This document shows positions 9,201 to 15,180 of a DNA stretch of 32,849 bases, piece by piece; the stretch's first letter is position 1; every line of letters starts with the position of its first letter. Location: the NCBI GenBank assembly GCA_021413705.1, contig JAIOPX010000416.1, positions 1-32,849 on the forward strand, written 5' to 3'. The DNA is from Planctomycetota bacterium (GTDB lineage: Bacteria; Planctomycetota; Planctomycetia; Pirellulales; UBA7805). Made by a program: the position numbers and the translations under genes. Below the pieces are notes generated by a model. It did not search any database and was not told the DNA's origin. It saw nothing but the letters and a program-made list of their open reading frames with translations.

Positions 9201-9831
9201 ACAATCGACGGTGTTGTTCGGTGGCACGGCGGGCAACGCGGTGGATGGTTATATCGGCGCCGGCAACAATCCCAAGGGTGTCGGCTTCGCCCACACCGAC
9301 GGCACCGCGCCGCTGACCTGGTGGGAGGTGGACCTGCAACAGGAATATCCTATCGAGCGACTTGTCGTTTGGAATCGACAATGGTCGGGGAGCGATTTTA
9401 TCGACTACAAACTCGCTATTCTCAACCCGCAGCGCGGCGTTGTGTGGGAGCATGTGGAACGCGATTTTCCGGTCCCATCCGCGGCGTTTGAATTTCCCCA
9501 CGCGCCGCGGCCGATCACATTCGAGACGGCGGACGTCTCGTTCGACGATCGCATCCGTTCCGCCACGCCACCGAATCCGCAGGTCATCATCCGCCCCCCG
9601 CTAGACCAGGGAGTGCTGGGTTGGCACGTCGCCGATGTGCCAGGCCGCATGCAAGTAGCCACCTTCAGCGTGGCGCCAGGGCAAAACCTCTCGGGCCAAT
9701 GGGTGCAGTTCGAACTGGGCCAATACACGCCGCTCTACCACAATCTCGGCCGTTTCCGGCTCTCCGTCACCAGTGCCCCAGGCCCGCACATCGCGCGGCG
9801 GCCCGTGGTGATCGAACCTCGCTTGGATTAA
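6259..9831 (+). CDS. Membrane-anchored protein with duplicated discoidin-like module
   Basis: A 1190-residue protein. Residues 1-90 are cytoplasmic and helical. Residues 91-110 form one membrane helix (IALLALLFMLLLALGGFWIL), followed by a Ser/Gln/Pro-rich linker. The rest is two tandem copies of the same module, about 180-650 and 715-1180. Shared landmarks are IEVRADGxAxARF, AVRLExLPDxxLPLxGPGRG, RYVRIELxGxDRxLxxxELEV, GGKNxALxK and WWEVDLxQE. The last motifs are those of F5/8 type C (discoidin/NPCBM-like) carbohydrate-binding folds. The LPDxxLPxxGPGRxxxGNF motif is familiar from planctomycete PSD1/DUF1553 proteins. A role in binding extracytoplasmic polysaccharide is inference. The gene diverges from the histidine kinase with about 245 bases between them and ends ten bases before the tRNA-Leu remnant. 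Confidence 0.8.
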   Translation: MTFVEALAWLKSRPASQLSLEEVQSLRRLFNENPAIWSVAGGSETVERYLAEAERALLGNPTTVGVGAETSTASEQSVTIPLDVRSGGGKIALLALLFMLLLALGGFWILRNNSSPAAPTLSPHANSDAPAVVRTEQQQHSQQQDSQPTSETPQRHDGAPTIPVTQPTPDSAVVESEPAAPAWLGWALKLASGVQTELQTRWDLTDAARPRPQSLLATSGGRAELSAVQTIDDRQWLRIMLAEVTPEGDAGQIEVRADGQAVARFAIRKPGCFVVPLEFLRGKKPLLSIVYLPGSQGGRIVWDSVSLVANKSPVAWTVLAPDKVEAIGGAKLTVQSDQSICAGGANSASEQYFVTATMPNFDVRAVRLEALPDEKLPLGGPGRGAKGEFAISTFSASLTEADQRRDLVPGRYVRIELDGHDRRLVLSEVEVWVGGKNIALGKSTMQSSAARSAFSELAVDGNANGKYNRFQQGTVAHTRENVENGAWWEVDLGQEEMIEQIVLYNGHPQMPQWSANHRVVVLDMHREVMWQQLSPQAAEPSAAYGPFITSKMPVDFRTAIERTLTARVERPQLVRQGTTPSIATSEVCDFYFPLAGFEGEQVKVRIAGKQLTFRIQQNSPAVAPGDAEKLAAAPPQNLGRFRLSVTADPVSTNPDPPTETVALLPEAAKLASADRVAPTAQPPAVAIPQPVVPTASAATPARTLNALPLGYAWEGWAVAAQPGAFAQPRFHWDPTITDAPKLEKRFTAKKNGVTLSQTRQIDAASAWLRLLAGQATTSTPAGKIEVRADGRAIARFEATLLDASPERLISLEPYLGRQVKLELVWLPGHENETLEWSPPSFVANPQAAGYVDWKVVQPEPSARFSSKLKVLPDQSVLAEGDNPGGDTYLVKTKLPDMNVTAVRLEILPDASLPLYGPGRGERGNFNLGKFSAELIDPNRKKETHLGRYVRLELVGKDRSLTMAELEVFAGGKNVALRKPASQSTVLFGGTAGNAVDGYIGAGNNPKGVGFAHTDGTAPLTWWEVDLQQEYPIERLVVWNRQWSGSDFIDYKLAILNPQRGVVWEHVERDFPVPSAAFEFPHAPRPITFETADVSFDDRIRSATPPNPQVIIRPPLDQGVLGWHVADVPGRMQVATFSVAPGQNLSGQWVQFELGQYTPLYHNLGRFRLSVTSAPGPHIARRPVVIEPRLD

Positions 9832-9841
9832 GCGGGAAGAG

Positions 9842-9892
9842 TGCGAGAGACAGGAGTTGAACCTGCACACCTTACGGTACTGGATCCTAAGT
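9842..9892 (-). pseudogene. 3' half of the original tRNA-Leu(UAG), displaced by integration
   Basis: Read on the minus strand, this is the anticodon loop CTTAGGA, the 3' anticodon strand TCCAG, a long variable arm (TACC-GTAA-GGTG), a T arm with TTCAACT loop, and the acceptor strand CTCTCGC plus discriminator A. No acceptor 5' strand or proper D arm is found to its right, so it is a half gene. TCCAG pairs perfectly with CTGGA of the 5' half now at 16089, and CTCTCGC pairs with GCGAGAG there. These two pieces were therefore almost certainly one gene before the insertion. Confidence 0.85.
9884..9892. other. attL core (ATCCTAAGT)
   Basis: Nine bases identical to 16050-16058 and lying in the tRNA anticodon loop. 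To the left the sequence is host tRNA; to the right (TGAGTCTG onward) it no longer matches a tRNA. This marks the left crossover of the integrated element. Confidence 0.75.
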
Positions 9893-9987
9893 TGAGTCTG
9901 TACCTATCGACAAGGTTTGGGCAACCCATCGGATTCCTATCGCTGGCCCTAGTTTTTGCGTGTTTTAGCGTTTTCGGGCATCGGATA

Positions 9988-10042
9988 CCCATCGGCCTGC
10001 CATTGTAGCAAAATGGCCGATGGCATTAGAACGCTATTAGAA
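9988..10042. promoter_or_regulatory. Left integrase arm sites and inverted repeat
   Basis: Two copies of ATTAGAA start at 10025 and 10036, 11 bases apart, just before the integrase gene. A 9-bp inverted repeat (CCATCGGCC 9989-9997 with GGCCGATGG 10015-10023) lies beside them. The same ATTAGAA-N4-ATTAGAA arrangement, in the same orientation, and a related CCCATYGGCCTG motif occur at the right end of the element. These are likely binding sites for integrase or accessory proteins. Confidence 0.6.
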
Positions 10043-10064
10043 CCGCAAAGGAAAGGGATTCACT

Positions 10065-11294
10065 ATGGCAAGCCTAGTGTGGAAAGAGAAGTCTAAGTCT
10101 TGGCAGGTTGTGTTCTATGACCCCAACGGGCATCAATGGTGGAAAAAGACGGGTAAGGCAAACAAGAAAGACGCAATGAGGGACAAAGCCCGTGTTGAAG
10201 AGGCTTTGACCATGATGGAAGCTGGCCTCTTGTCTCGCAATCCACCCGATGGGATTCATATTAAGGATTGGATTTTCTCTTGCGGTGAGGCAACCCCAAT
10301 TGAAGAGACGCTATCTCTTGCCGATGCCTGCCAACGGTATCAATCCGAAGTATCCGACAACGCAAAGGACACAAAAGAGGGTGAGGCTGTCCATGTCCGC
10401 CATTTGTGCCGAGTGCTAGGCGGTAAGACTCTACTTAGATCGTTGACGCTACGTGATATGAAAGCCTATGCGGACAACAGACGGACAAAGCCCCTAAAGG
10501 TCAAAGGGCGAACTTATCCCACTGCCAGCGATAAAACAATCAAATATGAACTACTCACGTTCACAAAGGTTTGGCAATGGGCTAGAAGAAATAACTTTGT
10601 CACGTCCACTTGTCCGGTTAAAGACGTGGCGAACCCTAGGCAGTATGCCGTACCGTTGGCAATCAATGAGGATAGAGAGCAATTGACGTGGGATGAAATC
10701 GAATTGCGGATTAAGAAAGAACGGATACCAGCGGACAAGCAGAGGGAGTTATGGGCAGGGTTGTATCTGAATGCCGATGAAATGACCGAACTACTAAACT
10801 ACTGCCGCGACAACAAACGCTATGCGGCTATAGTGCCTGCCATTTTCCTAGCGGCCTGTGCTGGTATGAGGCAAGCGGAAATACAACGGGCCAGAACAAC
10901 AGACGTTGACTTAAAATCAGGATTCATTACGGTTAGGCAACGTAAATCAACCAAACCTACTCGACAAGTTCCCATTTCCGATACGTTGAGAGCCTACCTA
11001 GTTGAATATCTGAAAGGCCGGGAAGAGGTCTACCTTGTGACCGTGAAAGATAAGGCTCTTACTGGTAGCACAGCCCCTTATTATTTTGATATGCTTTTCA
11101 AGGGCAGCAAATGGGAGAATAAATTGTGCGGCTACCATCGGCTACGGCATTCGTTTGGCAGTATCGCCCTAAGCAATGGCGGAACCCGTGACGTTATTGG
11201 TTCTCTCATGGGGCATAGCACAGAGGAAATGAAAAGCCTTTACCAAAAGGTCTACCCATGCGACAAGGCAAAGGCCGCGACGTTCTTACCCTAG
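10065..11294 (+). CDS. int: Tyrosine recombinase/integrase
   Basis: A 409-residue phage-type integrase. An N-terminal arm-binding region (about 1-60) is followed by a SAM-like core-binding domain (about 80-200) and the catalytic domain (about 225-400). The catalytic set is complete: Arg269 in GMRQAEIQRA, Lys294 in RQRKSTK, His358 and Arg361 in HRLRH, His384 in LMGHS, and nucleophile Tyr393 nine residues later, the same spacing as lambda Int. It should cut and rejoin the anticodon-loop core of the tRNA-Leu gene. The ATG at 10065 has a purine-rich AAGGAAAGG upstream. It lies inside the left attachment site and reads away from it, the usual arrangement for tRNA-targeting elements. Confidence 0.95.
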   Translation: MASLVWKEKSKSWQVVFYDPNGHQWWKKTGKANKKDAMRDKARVEEALTMMEAGLLSRNPPDGIHIKDWIFSCGEATPIEETLSLADACQRYQSEVSDNAKDTKEGEAVHVRHLCRVLGGKTLLRSLTLRDMKAYADNRRTKPLKVKGRTYPTASDKTIKYELLTFTKVWQWARRNNFVTSTCPVKDVANPRQYAVPLAINEDREQLTWDEIELRIKKERIPADKQRELWAGLYLNADEMTELLNYCRDNKRYAAIVPAIFLAACAGMRQAEIQRARTTDVDLKSGFITVRQRKSTKPTRQVPISDTLRAYLVEYLKGREEVYLVTVKDKALTGSTAPYYFDMLFKGSKWENKLCGYHRLRHSFGSIALSNGGTRDVIGSLMGHSTEEMKSLYQKVYPCDKAKAATFLP

Positions 11295-11295
11295 A

Positions 11296-11405
11296 CCGTT
11301 AGCGAAAAACGGCTAGCGGGTTAGCGGCATGGGCAGACGTAAGCCGTTAGCGAAAAACAAAAAAAATACTCTCTCTAGTCTGGGTCGATTCTTGTCGTTA
11401 GCGAA
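11296..11405. repeat. CGTTAGCGAA direct repeats downstream of integrase
   Basis: CCGTTAGCGAAAAAC occurs at 11296-11310 and 11344-11358, and a shorter copy CGTTAGCGAA at 11396-11405 overlaps the stop codon of the minus-strand regulator. Further CGTTAGC copies lie inside the candidate RNA (13559 and 13775). They could be protein-binding iterons or spread by chance in an A+T-rich spacer. Confidence 0.5.
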
Positions 11406-11703
11406 TGTTGTCGTAGGTTCCTTTTGGAAATGGTTTACCGCCTCTACTTTTTAAGGCTTCAACCATGTCGTTTGATATCTCCCAACCATCGGTAGCGTTT
11501 TTTCTTGCTTCAATTCGACCCTCTTTGCACCAACTACGGATCGTCTCGATATCACGTAAGCCCAACTCGTGGCAAACCTGGGAAGGGGTCCAGATGGATC
11601 GTTTGGCCTTTGGTTTGATTGCTGCCGCGAGCTGGTATTTCATTTCCCTCATTTCTGCCAAGAGGGTATTTAATACGTCAGAATCGACCATTTCGCTACT
11701 CAT
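11398..11703 (-). CDS. Small helix-turn-helix regulator, MerR/excisionase-like
   Basis: A 101-residue protein. Residues 5-28 form a short amphipathic helix or coiled coil. Residues 38-80 form a winged helix: WTPSQVCHELGLRDIETIRSWCKEG is the helix-turn-helix, and RIEARKNATDGWEISNDMV the wing, as in MerR-like and excisionase-family proteins. It is transcribed against the integrase and diverges from the following operon. Its promoter is a perfect sigma-70 consensus with a palindrome at the -35 box, so it may repress itself. A role as excisionase or as master repressor of the element is plausible; the sequence does not decide between them. Confidence 0.8.
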   Translation of the reverse strand: MSSEMVDSDVLNTLLAEMREMKYQLAAAIKPKAKRSIWTPSQVCHELGLRDIETIRSWCKEGRIEARKNATDGWEISNDMVEALKSRGGKPFPKGTYDNIR

Positions 11704-11748
11704 TTTACGTTCCCTAACCCTTTATCCCATAATGCTTTACGTTCTCTT

Positions 11749-11777
11749 ATTATAAAGCAAGTGAAAGGAAATGTCAA
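11749..11777 (-). promoter_or_regulatory. Perfect sigma-70 promoter of the HTH regulator
   Basis: On the minus strand TTGACA (11777-11772) and TATAAT (11754-11749) are separated by exactly 17 bases. Transcription would start near 11742, giving a leader of about 40 bases before the ATG at 11703. Confidence 0.85.
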
Positions 11778-11794
11778 GGAAAAAAGGGACATTT
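11769..11794. promoter_or_regulatory. Candidate operator palindrome
   Basis: AAATGTC (11769-11775) and GACATTT (11788-11794) form a 7-bp inverted repeat. Its left arm covers most of the -35 box of the regulator promoter. A dimeric repressor bound here would block that promoter; the obvious candidate is the regulator itself. Confidence 0.5.
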
Positions 11795-12024
11795 GAACAC
11801 TAGTCACTTTTATCGCCCGTAGACCACCGGCAGACCTCTAAAAACGTAGGGCGTTTGGGTTCTGAATGAGCCTAGACAGCCCTATTTTTATTGGGATTGG
11901 TGCAGGAAAGAGATTCTGTTGATCGTTTGGAACGTCCTAGGGGCCGGATACTTAATGGGGCAAGAGGGAGCGAAAACAATGGTTTGAAATCGGAAATGTG
12001 TATTATCTCTTCGGAGGATTTTAC

Positions 12025-12579
12025 ATGTTCAATTCAAACGCAAATATCAAACAACGTCATAGGGCTAGCCAGATAAGGTTAGACGCTAAGACCGGCGACT
12101 ATACAGCGGCACTACTAGCCAAACGCTATGGGATATCGCTCCAAATGGTCTACAAAATACTTCAGCAAACCCGCACTAAGGATGATACGGGCAAGGTGAA
12201 TGCGAACCATCATAGGACGATCAAAAGGGCTTCCATTTGTGGAATCTTGCATGAATTGGGGATGCCCTATTCCGAGATAGCTAAGGTTGTGGGGCTTTCA
12301 GAATCGGCTACCGGCAGTTTGGGATTGAGATATCAACGTGGGCAATTGCCAAAACGTGACGTTTCAATCCGTATCCGTTTGATAGAGCCGGTAGGGAAGA
12401 TTCCCGTAGGGGTTTACGATCTCGTTAAGGTTGCCGACTTAGAGGCCATGCTAGTTCCAAGAGAGGCTAGCAAACTGCCCTTTACCACTACGATCAAAAG
12501 TCTAATAGGAAAAGTGGAACCGTATGCAAATCAGAATGACCAAACTGGTAGCCAGAATAAAGAGGGTGCTAAGAGCTAA
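12025..12579 (+). CDS. Protein with two helix-turn-helix segments
   Basis: The start is the ATG at 12025, because TCGGAGGA lies seven bases upstream; an in-frame TTG-type start at 11998 has no such site. The 184-residue product has one helix-turn-helix at about 25-48 (YTAALLAKRYGISLQMVYKIL) and another at about 82-104 (YSEIAKVVGLSESATGSLGLRY). The C-terminal half is basic and ends in a polar tail. It is the first gene of a tight three-gene operon: its TAA overlaps the next ATG by one base (TAATG). It could be a transcription regulator, a replication initiator or a packaging protein. I cannot decide and assign no family. Confidence 0.75.
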   Translation: MFNSNANIKQRHRASQIRLDAKTGDYTAALLAKRYGISLQMVYKILQQTRTKDDTGKVNANHHRTIKRASICGILHELGMPYSEIAKVVGLSESATGSLGLRYQRGQLPKRDVSIRIRLIEPVGKIPVGVYDLVKVADLEAMLVPREASKLPFTTTIKSLIGKVEPYANQNDQTGSQNKEGAKS

Positions 12580-13031
12580 TGAACAAACTGCAATCCGAAA
12601 CAGACGAGATTCGCCAACAAATAAATCAGAGGTTGGCGGATATCGAAAAAGAAAAGGCCAAACTACAAAAGACTATTGCGGCGTTTGAGGCTAATGTCAA
12701 TTTGAGCGAACCCGAAAGGCTAGTAAGATTAGAGGTTTTCAATAAATCCCTCGACTTAATGACGGATAAACAGCTTGACCTAGCAAACCTACTAAGACAA
12801 TTGCCCAAATCGCCCACGGTTACGCATAAAGCGAATGCCGATTCATGGGCAGGCTACGTTGAATATCTTTCAAACGCTGATGTAAGACGTAAAGAGGGTG
12901 AGGATATTGAGCTAATGAGGTTGGCGGGTGAGGCCGCATTGAAGAGGTTGGGGCAGTGGCATACATACGAAGGTAATAAAGAAATAGATCGCCCGATACT
13001 TAATTGCGATACGGTAGGGGACGATGGTTGA
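12579..13031 (+). CDS. Hypothetical protein with N-terminal coiled coil
   Basis: A 150-residue protein. Residues 1-40 (MNKLQSETDEIRQQINQRLA onward) are a strong coiled coil. A second helical stretch at 45-75 precedes a short conserved-looking patch (ADSWAGYVEYLSNADV) and an acidic tail. It starts in a TAATG overlap with the upstream gene, and its last eight bases overlap the next gene, so the three are translated together. I recognise no family. A structural or oligomerising partner of the two-HTH protein is an inference from coupling only. Confidence 0.7.
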   Translation: MNKLQSETDEIRQQINQRLADIEKEKAKLQKTIAAFEANVNLSEPERLVRLEVFNKSLDLMTDKQLDLANLLRQLPKSPTVTHKANADSWAGYVEYLSNADVRRKEGEDIELMRLAGEAALKRLGQWHTYEGNKEIDRPILNCDTVGDDG

Positions 13032-13245
13032 TCTAGTTGAAAGTATTCGTAGGGCGAAAACGCATGATCGAATATGCAAATTGATATCGCAATTCATTCG
13101 AGCTAACAAACAAAAATCAAACAAAGATATCATACATGAACAAAGCAGACAATTTAATCTCGCCTTGGAATACCTGGCTAAAGGCCACGAACCCGATTCT
13201 AGTGAGGTTTGTTTAGAAGTTGGACGAATGGACGGCGGGAATTAA
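13024..13245 (+). CDS. Small hypothetical protein, third gene of operon
   Basis: A 73-residue, mostly helical and basic protein. The ATG at 13024 overlaps the end of the preceding gene by eight bases. Codon use matches the rest of the element. No motif is recognised. It is the last gene before the promoter of the candidate structured RNA. Confidence is lowered by its short length. Confidence 0.6.
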   Translation: MVDLVESIRRAKTHDRICKLISQFIRANKQKSNKDIIHEQSRQFNLALEYLAKGHEPDSSEVCLEVGRMDGGN

Positions 13246-13278
13246 ATCGTTAAATGGGGGAAGCGTATGGCGATTTGC

Positions 13279-13306
13279 TTGACATTTTATTTGGCAACTC
13301 TAAATT
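13279..13306 (+). promoter_or_regulatory. Promoter of the candidate structured RNA
   Basis: TTGACA (13279-13284), a perfect -35 box, is followed 16 bases later by TAAATT (13301-13306; 4 of 6 match to TATAAT). Transcription would begin near 13313, just before the first strong hairpin. No open reading frame of note follows. Confidence 0.7.
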
Positions 13307-13312
13307 GAATTA

Positions 13313-14234
13313 GAAACGGAAAGTTTCTTCTAGCTTGTCCCACGCATTCTGTGGCGTGGGAATTATTCACGGGCAACCGTGAACCGTCGTTTTCTGTTGC
13401 CGATGTGAAAGCACTACGAAGCGAAACAGAGTAGGTTAAATGAACGTGCATCGGGTGACGTTGCACGATGCGGGCTAAATGATGAAACCGCTAGTACCAA
13501 TGCGTGGAAACACGCGGCGGGAACGTGCCAAGCAATTGGTTTGACCCAAAATCCCGTCCGTTAGCAATGGTTTGCCCATCCTAATGGTTCTGTCCTAGAA
13601 GCGTGGACATTTGCATGAGACTGAAGGCTTTATTTTTTGCAAGCAGGGTTTTTGCTTGCTATAGGAAAAGTATGGAGTTTTATAAAGTGGATTTTTCAAA
13701 AGTAAGAAAATGCTTGGCAATCAGCGGGTGAGAGTTCACAGCGATAGCGAATAGTGAACGACTCACCCCGACCACGTTAGCGACGTTATGGGAAAGGACT
13801 TCCGGCTTAAGGAAGTTTTTCTTTCCCATCCAGGAGCCGCACAAACGCAATTGGCCCGTGTTCTATTTTGATTTGCCCATCGACATTCGTTTTGAAATGG
13901 TGCAGGAAAAAGATGTTCAACTATATTTTTCTTCTGCACCAGAATGACCACTTAGCAAAACAGGATGAATGCTCGATAGCTAGCGGAGTGACCACGAAGG
14001 GTATTCGATCCTCTGCATAAATTGGGGGAACCAAACTATTTCGGAAAAATACGTCTTTCGGTGGAAATTGTGAGGGAAAAAAGACGTGTACAGGTGTATA
14101 ATAATAGATAGAGAAGCAGGCTCAATAGGCTAAGCAAGTTTCAGTCTTAGAAGTGTGTCACGTTTAGCGTGTTGATAATTCTCTGTGATGTTTAGCAGGC
14201 GGGTGAAACCTTTACTTCGCCCGTCTGCTTTTTT
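13313..14234 (+). ncRNA. Candidate large structured noncoding RNA, about 920 nt, family unknown
   Basis: No credible coding frame exists across about 1 kb, yet it is flanked by a promoter and a strong intrinsic terminator and is full of hairpins. Listed as arm/arm: 13338-13345/13354-13361 (8 bp); 13366-13372/13377-13383 (7 bp, GCAA loop); 13445-13450/13462-13467; 13502-13506/13511-13515 (GAAA loop); CCAA-GCAA-TTGG near 13528-13539, inside a GGCGGGA/TCCCGTC stem; 13726-13732/13762-13768 enclosing 13734-13739/13754-13759; 13788-13796/13821-13829 (9 bp) enclosing 13798-13803/13811-13816; 13898-13905/13934-13941 (8 bp); 13963-13972/14001-14011; 14051-14058/14080-14087 (8 bp). Three GNRA tetraloops suggest tertiary contacts, as in ornate bacterial RNAs. 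Size and mobile setting recall GOLLD and ROOL, but I see no sequence basis to name it either. Confidence 0.65.
14195..14234 (+). terminator. Intrinsic terminator of the structured RNA
   Basis: A 13-bp stem with two G-U pairs (14195-14207 with 14216-14228) and an eight-base loop is followed directly by TTTTTT. This defines the 3' end of the transcript near 14234. Confidence 0.88.
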
Positions 14235-14244
14235 AATTTCAATT

Positions 14245-14305
14245 AGTGGGCAGGGTGTGCTTAGTTCCTCCACCGGTCTTTCATGCTCTTGCCCACTATT
14301 TTTCA
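14245..14305 (+). promoter_or_regulatory. Second hairpin with T-run in the leader of the second operon
   Basis: AGTGGGCA (14245-14252) pairs with TGCCCACT (14290-14297) around a 37-base loop, and the right arm is followed by ATTTTTCATTT. It lies 27 bases before the next start codon. It could be a back-up terminator, an attenuator for read-through from the RNA gene, or an operator. Confidence 0.5.
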
Positions 14306-14323
14306 TTTACTAAGAGCGACCTA

Positions 14324-14641
14324 ATGACCTTAACAGACAAGCAAGTACAACGTATCCGCCAATTACATCTTAAAGGGGAAGCAACCACGAGCATTGCAGA
14401 GAGAATGGGAATATCCTCTTCCGCAGCGGCACGATGTGTAAACAATGAATCGTACCATGATGAAAATTACAAACCATTGAGAAAAGTACGATTAGAAATT
14501 GAACTGGCCTCTCTGTTGAGATCGAGAGGCAAAAGCTATGCCGACGTAGCAAGTGAAGTAGCGGCAATCCAAGGGAAAAAATGGTCACCAAGTTGGATTA
14601 GGGCCGCAATTCTTTCAAAACAAGAGCAGGGGGATGAATAA
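14324..14641 (+). CDS. Small DNA-binding protein with two HTH-like segments
   Basis: The start is taken at the ATG at 14324; a longer frame from the GTG at 14246 would run through the leader hairpin. The 105-residue product has a helix-turn-helix at about 18-42 (EATTSIAERMGISSSAAARCVN). A second segment at 69-98 (GKSYADVASEVAA then KWSPSWIRAAIL) resembles the motif that ends the Recombinase domain of large serine recombinases, though no catalytic domain is present. Its TAA overlaps the ATG of the acetyltransferase gene as TAATG, so the two are coupled. It most likely regulates its own operon; that is inference. Confidence 0.72.
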   Translation: MTLTDKQVQRIRQLHLKGEATTSIAERMGISSSAAARCVNNESYHDENYKPLRKVRLEIELASLLRSRGKSYADVASEVAAIQGKKWSPSWIRAAILSKQEQGDE

Positions 14642-15180
14642 TGAAAACAGCAATAGCAGAAGTAGACCGCATATACCAAAAACTTAGCTACCGTGAATAC
14701 GCAAAGATTTTTAACTCCGTCAGAAGTGAAGAAGAGTTCGAGCCTATCCAGCGTGAACAACTTTTGTTTGGTGAATCTCTCGAACGTGCGGGGCTAAGGC
14801 ATAACAATTTAAGCCATGGTGAGTGGCGTCTATTAGGTGGACAACAGGCTAGCTACATCGCAGTATCGGGAATGAGATGGGACGGCGGTGAATGGCTTGC
14901 GTGGTTACAGAGACTTTGGATTCCGCAGAAATCGAGGGGAAAAGGTTTGGGAACGGAATACATGAAACGTATTTGCCGTGCAAGTGATGAATGTGGCATT
15001 TCATGCTATGGGACGGCTCGTTCATTCACGATCAATGGCAAGGGCGAAAGCACTCCTGATATTGTGCCGAAGCGTGCTTTGACCACTCACCAATTACAAA
15101 ACTGGTACATATCGAGATTCAATTTCGTTATTCACCCAACCCGTAGCGATATCATAGTGCGAAAGGCGAACCTAGAATGA
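14641..15180 (+). CDS. GNAT-family N-acetyltransferase
   Basis: A 179-residue protein. The segment WLQRLWIPQKSRGKGLGTEY followed by MKRICRASDECG is the GNAT core: strand beta4, then motif A with the acetyl-CoA pyrophosphate loop RGKGLG (residues 99-104) and its helix. The N-terminal 60 residues are helical and the C-terminus (YISRFNFVIHPTRSDIIVRK) fits the closing strand. The acceptor substrate is unknown. It is translationally coupled at both ends: TAATG with the upstream HTH gene and ATGA with the small gene downstream. GNAT proteins paired with small DNA-binding partners include tRNA-acetylating toxins such as TacT and AtaT. Those partners are ribbon-helix-helix proteins, however, so a toxin role here is only a possibility. 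Confidence 0.82.
   Translation: MKTAIAEVDRIYQKLSYREYAKIFNSVRSEEEFEPIQREQLLFGESLERAGLRHNNLSHGEWRLLGGQQASYIAVSGMRWDGGEWLAWLQRLWIPQKSRGKGLGTEYMKRICRASDECGISCYGTARSFTINGKGESTPDIVPKRALTTHQLQNWYISRFNFVIHPTRSDIIVRKANLE

Larger units (their letters stand above)
11704..12024. other. Divergent regulatory spacer of the element
   Basis: About 320 A+T-rich bases between the minus-strand regulator and the plus-strand operon. It contains the minus promoter and palindrome listed separately and the first copy of TGGTGCAGGA (11898-11907). No credible gene is seen. A plus-strand promoter for the operon must be here; the best guess (TTGGAA then TACTTA near 11928-11955) is weak. Confidence 0.5.

Noticed and set aside
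9842..9925. A complete second tRNA-Leu gene
   Set aside because: The 3' half is intact but the D arm and the acceptor 5' strand are missing to its right, so it is a remnant.
11296..11405. CRISPR array
   Set aside because: Only two full repeats of 15 bases and one partial, with unequal spacing and no cas genes.
13638..13665. Terminator within the RNA region (GCAAGC/GCTTGC hairpin)
   Set aside because: The hairpin is not followed by a T-run on the plus strand, so it is more likely one more stem of the RNA.
13763..13951. 62-codon minus frame inside the candidate RNA region
   Set aside because: No ribosome site, spans two strong hairpins, and no similarity to a known protein pattern.
13313..14234. 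RNase P RNA, tmRNA, or a group I/II intron
   Set aside because: None of the conserved cores I know is visible, such as the RNase P GAGGAAAGTC motif, a tmRNA tRNA-like end, intron domain V, or a group I P7 region. No intron-encoded protein is present.
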